Source of the DNA: Lachnospiraceae bacterium
GTDB lineage: Bacteria > Bacillota > Clostridia > Lachnospirales > Lachnospiraceae
NCBI GenBank assembly: GCA_017624835.1
Contig: JAGAMG010000022.1
Span: forward strand, 97,449 to 161,448
Length of the DNA stretch: 64,000 bases
Direction: 5' to 3'
Made by a program: the position numbers and the translations under genes. The notes under the pieces are model-generated. The model made no database searches. It had not been told where the DNA came from and worked only from the letters and a program-made list of their open reading frames with translations. Of the stretch, positions 59,505 through 64,000 are shown piece after piece; position 1 is the first letter of the stretch, and each line of letters starts with the position of its first letter.

Positions 59505-60920
59505 TTATTTTACCTCAACCACACGAATCATATTGGTTTTTCCGGGAATACCCAAAGGCACTCCTGCAGTAATGACAGCAATGTCACCTTTCTTTAAATA
59601 ACCTTCCTTTTCAGCCAGCTTCACTGCATTTTCAAAAAGCTCTTCTGTATCTTCCGCTTTGGGCAGGAAAAGCGGCTTCACACCCCAGGAGAGATTCAAT
59701 TTTCTGGCAACTCTATTATCCATTGCACAACCGATAATAGGACAACCGGGCTTATATCTGGCAATCGCTTCTGCAGTAAAACCGGATAAGGTTACCGTAA
59801 TAATAGCCGCCGCCTTCAAATCCATGGCAGTGGTACAGGTTGCATGGGCAATTGCGGTGGTAATGTCATCCTTTTCTGATGTCGATAATTTCGCCATACG
59901 AGATCGATAATCAATATCTCTCTCGGCAGATTCTGCAATTTTTGACATGGTTTTTACCGCTTCCACAGGATACAGACCTGCAGCACTTTCACCGGAAAGC
60001 ATAATTGCAGTGGTTCCGTCATAAATGGCATTGGCAATATCCGTTGCCTCGGCTCTGGTAGGTCTGGGATTTTTAATCATGGACTCCAGCATCTGAGTAG
60101 CGGTAATTACATGCTTACCCTGTGCATTTGCCAGCTTAATCATTTTTTTCTGTAATACAGGAACCTCTTCCAGTGGAATTTCAACACCCATATCACCACG
60201 AGCTACCATAACACCATCGGATACACTGAGAATTTCCTCCAAATTTTGAATACCCTGCATATTTTCAATTTTTGCGATAATTTTCATATCGCTATTGTAT
60301 TCATCCAAAATACTTCTTACTTCCAAAATGTCTTCTTTAGTTCTTGCAAAAGAGGCTGCAAGATACTCAAAACCGGTCTGTGCACCAAAAATAATATCCG
60401 CTCTGTCCACATCACTAATATAAGGCATGGAGAGAATAGCACCGGGTACATTGACACCCTTATGATTGGATACAAAACCACCATTATTAACATGGCAAAC
60501 AATTTCCGTGTCCTGAATTGCTTCTACACACATTTCAATCAGACCATCATCTATCAGAATGGTTGTTCCCACAGAAATGTCATTTTTTAAATTCTTATAG
60601 GTAATTGAAGCACGCTCCGATGTACCCATAATATCTTCGGTAGTAAGGGTAAAGGTTTGTCCTGCTGTAAGCTCCACCTTACCACCCTCAAAATCACAGA
60701 GACGAATTTCCGGTCCCTTGGTATCAAGAAGGGTTGCTACCGGCAAGCCAACTTCTTCTCTTACCTTAACAACTCTGTCATATTTTCTTTTCTGCTCCTC
60801 ATGTGTTCCGTGGGAAAAATTAAATCTGGCAACATTCATGCCTGCCAGCATAAGCTCCTTCAAACGTTCTTCACTCTCACTGGCAGGTCCAATCGTACAA
60901 ATAATTTTAGTTTTTCTCAT
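59505..60920 (-). CDS. pyk: Pyruvate kinase
   Basis: Glycolytic enzyme of 471 residues from the ATG at 60920, with AAGGA upstream. Start RKTKIICTIGPASESEERL; NFSHGTHEEQKRKYD; the catalytic IIAKIENMQGIQNLEEILSVSDGVMVARGDMGVEIP and ITATQMLESMIKNPRPTRAEATDIANAIYDGTTAIMLSGESAAGLYPVEAV. There is no C-terminal PEP-utiliser extension, so it is the short type. It lies inside the speA/holB block. Confidence 0.97.
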   Translation of the reverse strand: MRKTKIICTIGPASESEERLKELMLAGMNVARFNFSHGTHEEQKRKYDRVVKVREEVGLPVATLLDTKGPEIRLCDFEGGKVELTAGQTFTLTTEDIMGTSERASITYKNLKNDISVGTTILIDDGLIEMCVEAIQDTEIVCHVNNGGFVSNHKGVNVPGAILSMPYISDVDRADIIFGAQTGFEYLAASFARTKEDILEVRSILDEYNSDMKIIAKIENMQGIQNLEEILSVSDGVMVARGDMGVEIPLEEVPVLQKKMIKLANAQGKHVITATQMLESMIKNPRPTRAEATDIANAIYDGTTAIMLSGESAAGLYPVEAVKTMSKIAESAERDIDYRSRMAKLSTSEKDDITTAIAHATCTTAMDLKAAAIITVTLSGFTAEAIARYKPGCPIIGCAMDNRVARKLNLSWGVKPLFLPKAEDTEELFENAVKLAEKEGYLKKGDIAVITAGVPLGIPGKTNMIRVVEVK

Positions 60921-60940
60921 AATAAATCCTTTCAAATTTC

Positions 60941-62386
60941 TTATTTTTCTTCTAAGAGCACCTTTATACAAAGGGGTTCCAGGGATTCAATTCCCTGTAA
61001 GGAAAGTCCTAGTTCTTTATATTGTAGCAATTGCTCATAAAGTGCTTGTGTTAGCACCTCCCCCGGAACCAAAATTGGTATTCCCGGTGGATATAAATTG
61101 ATAAATTCTCCAATAGCTCTGCCTACTGCCTGATTTAACGGGATTATTTCTGTTTCCATATCCCAGGCTTTCGCAAGTGGCATTGCTGCTCTATTTTTTT
61201 GAAATTCTCCTTTAGCCACAGCTTTGCATTTCTCAAAATTCCCTATTGATGCCTCAATGCATCTGTCTATGGCTAACAAAGCCTTCTCCATCCGTTCATA
61301 AGCTTCTTTTCCATCCCCAATCGTAAACATGGCAAGACAATAACTTCCCGCCGCCATTTCCAATTGGAGATGATAGGACTTCAATAGCATATCATAAATC
61401 TCTTGTCCCGACAAACCTAAATCTTTAGAAGATATTACCAGCTTTCCTACGTCCTGCTTTCCGGTCTGCAGCGGCAAGAATTTAAGATGCTTACATGTTT
61501 TCAAATTCTGTAACAAACCATTATAATTATTAAAGAAAGTTTCGAAAAGCGTCTCTCCCTCATCCTCCACAATCTGCAAGGCATTGTCAATACTTGCCAT
61601 TAATACATAGGATGGGCTGCTGCTTTGGTAAATATGCAAAAAACGTTTTAATTTACTACGGTCAATCAAATTACCATTTACATGTAGCAGTGCTGTCTGG
61701 GTCATTGCCGGCAAGGTCTTATGCACACTATGAATCACAATGTCCGCGCCCTGCTGACAGCTATTTTTAGGAAATCCTTTTGCCAGTCCCAAATGCGCAC
61801 CATGAGCCTCATCCACAATTAAGGGAATTCCTCTTTCATGAACCACTTCTGCAATTGCTTTAATATCTGCAATTCTTCCTTCATAGGTAGGAGACACCAA
61901 AAGAACTGCTTCGATATCCGGTTCCTCTTGCAATGCTGCTTCTACCTGCTTCGGTGTAATTGCACCACAAATATCATACTCCTCTATAATCTCCGGGTAC
62001 AGATAAGATATTGTTAAATTTCTCAAATATGCGGCATGATATGCTGCTTTATGACAATTTCTTGCCATCAAAATATGCCCATTTGGAGGCAAAGCTGCAC
62101 TGATTGCACTCAAAATACCACAGGTACTTCCGTTTACTAAATAAAAAGTCTCCTCCGCACCATATAATAGGGAAGCTTTTTCCTGCAATTCTTGTAAAAT
62201 CCCCTGTGCCTGATGAAGATTATCAAAACCATCTATTTCTGTAATATCCAGCTTCATAATCTGCGCATCTATGCATCCTGTTAATTGCCTTTTATGACCG
62301 GGCATGTGATAGGGATAATAATCGCTGTCTCCATATTGTTTTAATTTATTATACAATTCACTCAATAGTACTTTCTCACTTTGCAA
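60941..62386 (-). CDS. Orn/Lys/Arg decarboxylase family PLP enzyme (YaaO/SpeA-like)
   Basis: PLP fold-I enzyme of 481 residues. PYHMPGHKRQ at 21-30, LDITEIDGFDNLH, NGSTCGILSAISA and the PLP lysine in IVIHSVHKTLPAMTQTALLH are family motifs. Substrate may be arginine, lysine or ornithine; the polyamine role follows from family only. First gene of the conserved block. Confidence 0.88.
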   Translation of the reverse strand: MQSEKVLLSELYNKLKQYGDSDYYPYHMPGHKRQLTGCIDAQIMKLDITEIDGFDNLHQAQGILQELQEKASLLYGAEETFYLVNGSTCGILSAISAALPPNGHILMARNCHKAAYHAAYLRNLTISYLYPEIIEEYDICGAITPKQVEAALQEEPDIEAVLLVSPTYEGRIADIKAIAEVVHERGIPLIVDEAHGAHLGLAKGFPKNSCQQGADIVIHSVHKTLPAMTQTALLHVNGNLIDRSKLKRFLHIYQSSSPSYVLMASIDNALQIVEDEGETLFETFFNNYNGLLQNLKTCKHLKFLPLQTGKQDVGKLVISSKDLGLSGQEIYDMLLKSYHLQLEMAAGSYCLAMFTIGDGKEAYERMEKALLAIDRCIEASIGNFEKCKAVAKGEFQKNRAAMPLAKAWDMETEIIPLNQAVGRAIGEFINLYPPGIPILVPGEVLTQALYEQLLQYKELGLSLQGIESLEPLCIKVLLEEK

Positions 62387-62390
62387 ACTG

Positions 62391-62685
62391 TTTGCTCGTT
62401 ATCGCGGCAAAAATCAAATGCCGCTGCGTGGCGCTTGATTTTCTGCTCGCGTAGGTTATCACTCGCAAAACCGCACTTCGTGCTTATTGTCTGCTTACGC
62501 AGACCTTTTGCTCGTTATCGCGGCGAAAATCAAATGCCGCTACGCGGCGCTTGATTTTCTGCTCGCGTAGGTTATCACTCGCAAAACCGCACTTCGTGCT
62601 TATTGTCTGCTTACGCAGACCTTTTGCTCGTTATCGCGGCGAAAATCAAATGCCGCTGCGCGGCGCTTGATTTTCTGCTCGCGTA
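62391..62685. repeat. 116-base tandem repeat (2.5 copies) rich in hairpins
   Basis: Copies begin at 62391, 62507 and 62623 (the last stops after 63 bases). Each unit contains an inverted repeat AAAATCAA...TTGATTTT around a GCCGC/GCGGC stem, plus GTCTGC-GTAA-GCAGAC and GCAC-GAA-GTGC hairpins. The unit is GC-richer than its surroundings. No reading frame or known element is recognised. It fills the gap between the decarboxylase and azlD. Confidence 0.88.
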
Positions 62686-62705
62686 CATTATATCATCAAT
62701 GGGGG

Positions 62706-62755
62706 TAAAAAAACAGTGCGAAAAGGCTGAAATTAAGTCTTTCGCACTGTTTTTA
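62706..62755. terminator. Terminator past azlD
   Basis: AAAACAGTGCGAAA (from about 62709) pairs with TTTCGCACTGTTTT (to about 62753), flanked by A-rich and T-rich sides. It overlaps the azlD stop codon and can act in both directions. Confidence 0.7.
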
Positions 62756-63073
62756 AAAGACGAACTGCACTAATAACATATAGCAAAGCGTTCCTGCTCC
62801 AATACTTAGCAATGTATTTTTTCTCCACAGGTGAAACACCACTACTAAGCCGATTGACAAAAATTCCGGAATACCTCGACTTCCTTCAAAGACATTAACT
62901 CCCTTTAAACAGTATACTACCAAAATAGTCATAATTGCGGGTGGTAAAACATTTCCCAGATATTTTACCAAAGAAGGGACTTCTCTTTTTCCTCCCAAAA
63001 CTAAAAATGGTAATGCTCTGGTCAATAATGTACATATGGCTACAACTGAAATAATGGCTATTGAATGTCCCAT
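62753..63073 (-). CDS. azlD: AzlD-type branched-chain amino acid transport subunit
   Basis: Membrane protein of 106 residues with about four segments: AIISVVAICTLLTRALPFLVLG and YLGNVLPPAIMTILVVYCLKGV match AzlD. It forms the export pair with AzlC. The two genes overlap by 16 bases. Confidence 0.9.
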   Translation of the reverse strand: MGHSIAIISVVAICTLLTRALPFLVLGGKREVPSLVKYLGNVLPPAIMTILVVYCLKGVNVFEGSRGIPEFLSIGLVVVFHLWRKNTLLSIGAGTLCYMLLVQFVF

Positions 63074-63756
63074 CTTTTTTTCTCTCCTATCAATATTAAT
63101 GCAACCAATGTCAATGCAGGCAATAAAAATTTATCCGCACCAAATATAAAGAGACATAAAATGCCTATCACAGCACCTACTATAGCTGGTCTATGCTCCT
63201 TGCTATCCATCCATTGATTGATTACAATTACTACAAATAATGCCGTCATGGAAAAATCCACTCCTGTGGTATCAAAAGTAATCAATTGTCCAATAACAGC
63301 TCCTAACACGGAGCCTATAATCCAATAACAGTGGTCAAATAAAGCAATCATAAAGGAAATCCGTTTCTCATTCATTTCCTTAGGCACCTTTAAACCACAC
63401 AAAACAGAATAAGTCTCATCCGTCAAAGAAAAAATCATATACGGATAATATTTTCCCATACTTTGAAATTTCTCTATAAAAGACAGTCCATAAAATAAAT
63501 GTCTTCCATTAATAAATAATGTCATTACAGCTGCATACAGTAAACTTACTCCACCTGTTAAAAGTGTTACCAATACAAACTGCATGCTTCCTGCATAAAT
63601 ACAGACACTACACAAAAAAGCCCACCAAAAGCTATAGCCGGCATCCTGAAGCATCAATCCAAATGCAATTCCAAGAAATATATACCCCAGCATAACAGGT
63701 ACGGATTGAGCAAATGCAAAACGAATTTCATCAAACTTCATTTTTTTCATATGCAT
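63058..63756 (-). CDS. azlC: AzlC-type branched-chain amino acid exporter
   Basis: Membrane protein of 232 residues. SVPVMLGYIFLGIAFGLMLQDAGYSFWWAFLCSVCIYAGSMQFVL and MTLFINGRHLFYGLSFIEKF are AzlC signatures. AAGGA lies just upstream of the ATG. No separate promoter is evident between it and the tRNA genes upstream. Confidence 0.92.
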   Translation of the reverse strand: MHMKKMKFDEIRFAFAQSVPVMLGYIFLGIAFGLMLQDAGYSFWWAFLCSVCIYAGSMQFVLVTLLTGGVSLLYAAVMTLFINGRHLFYGLSFIEKFQSMGKYYPYMIFSLTDETYSVLCGLKVPKEMNEKRISFMIALFDHCYWIIGSVLGAVIGQLITFDTTGVDFSMTALFVVIVINQWMDSKEHRPAIVGAVIGILCLFIFGADKFLLPALTLVALILIGEKKRWDIQ

Positions 63757-63777
63757 AATATCCTTTGAAAAAAAGTA

Positions 63778-63803
63778 TAAAAAAAAAGCACCTTATATGC
63801 TTT
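63778..63803 (-). terminator. Terminator of the tRNA transcript
   Basis: Minus strand AAAGCA and TGCTTT form a short stem followed by a run of seven or more T. Confidence 0.55.
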
Positions 63804-63809
63804 CCTACG

Positions 63810-63837
63810 ACTGAGACATCGGGGATTCAGAACCCAC
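63810..63837 (-). pseudogene. Degraded copy of the tRNA-Lys 3' end
   Basis: The 19 bases from 63810 (ACTGAGACATCGGGGATTC) repeat those at 63867-63885 exactly, covering the acceptor and T arm of the tRNA-Lys gene; GAACCC follows after one inserted base. Beside it is an inverted T-arm-like GGGGTTCGAATC (63837-63848). It looks like a recombination scar or an integration target site. Confidence 0.55.
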
Positions 63838-63868
63838 GGGGTTCGAATCTTCTAAGATTCTACTCTAC

Positions 63869-63941
63869 TGAGACATCGGGGATTCGAACCCCGGACAACT
63901 TGATTAAAAGTCAAGTGCTCTACCGACTGAGCTAATATCCC
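63869..63941 (-). tRNA. tRNA-Lys (anticodon TTT)
   Basis: A 73-base cloverleaf on the minus strand. Acceptor GGGATAT pairs with ATGTCTC (two G-U), D arm AGCTCAGTCGGTAGAGC, anticodon arm CTTGA-CTTTTAA-TCAAG with TTT, and T arm CCGGGGTTCGAATCCCCG. The 3' CCA is not encoded. The discriminator is A. Confidence 0.95.
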
Positions 63942-63971
63942 ATACACAATACTATTTTTGAGTATTGCAAA

Positions 63972-64000
63972 TGCCCAGAACCGGAATCGAACCAGTGACA
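63972..64000 (-). tRNA. 3' part of a second tRNA, cut by the window edge
   Basis: Minus strand CACTGGTTCGATTCCGGTTCTGGGCA is a T arm and acceptor with discriminator A. The acceptor GGGC side implies a 5' GCCC start. The anticodon lies outside the window; the sequence recalls clostridial tRNA-Phe, but this is a guess. It is 30 bases from tRNA-Lys, in one transcript. Confidence 0.75.

Noticed and set aside
62391-62685. CRISPR array
   Set aside because: The 116-base units are contiguous with no unique spacers, and no cas genes are near.

Overview
The window reads as chromosome of a low-GC, spore-forming Clostridia, most likely a Lachnospiraceae gut bacterium. This rests on the gene content: FabK/FabT-type fatty acid synthesis, spore maturation proteins SpmA/SpmB, small coat proteins, a RicT/PSP1 protein with sporulation-cluster synteny, a DUF6472-like mini-protein and clostridial L-arabinose genes. 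Nearly all genes lie on the minus strand. Most have clear AGGAGG-type ribosome sites, and several minus-strand promoters match the sigma-A consensus with 17-base spacers.

Region 1 (1-10.1 kb) is a dense one-directional array of small accessory enzymes: the start of a nitroreductase, three Nudix hydrolases, four GNAT acetyltransferases, two methyltransferases, an esterase, two flavodoxin-fold proteins, an M28 peptidase, a RelE/ParE-type toxin with a 49-residue antitoxin, and a DUF3781/NlpC deletion chimera. Region 2 (10.2-20.9 kb) holds an Rpn-type nuclease with a repeat-encoded coiled coil, an araR-araA-kinase operon, a DUF885 peptidase, a FabT-like MarR regulator with a membrane-anchored Mrr-like nuclease, an AEC transporter and spmAB. 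Region 3 (21.0-28.2 kb) is one fatty acid synthesis operon, acpP-fabK-fabD-fabG-fabF-fabZ-(NMO-like)-fabH. It is read from a near-consensus promoter whose -10 box abuts a FabT-type palindrome. Region 4 (28.2-37 kb) has a beta-helix protein, a Cys-rich small protein, a GH43 enzyme, an ATPase gene sitting between two copies of a terminator/coat-gene segment, two coat genes, suhB and lrgAB.

Region 5 (37-62.4 kb) is the conserved speA-like / pyk / guanylate-kinase-like / yaaR / holB / ricT / trmN6 / rsmI block. It is split between holB and ricT by about 17 kb of accessory genes. The split contains (a) an ECF sigma factor with two zinc-finger anti-sigma proteins and a tripled extracytoplasmic sensor domain; (b) a module of a membrane-anchored XRE regulator, two small secreted proteins, a sugar-type ABC importer without its ATPase and an unknown membrane protein, tied together by four copies of a TTGAGCAAATGGAAA-type site; (c) a LytTR two-component system next to a lipoprotein, LemA, a DUF4428/SHOCT protein and a sortase-anchored surface protein, with a LytTR-style direct repeat before the lipoprotein gene; and (d) a MerR regulator with its own palindrome. 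Modules (b) and (c) are the best candidates for undescribed systems.

Region 6 (62.4-64 kb) has a 116-base tandem repeat rich in hairpins, azlCD, tRNA-Lys with a degraded second copy of its 3' end, and the 3' part of another tRNA cut by the window edge.
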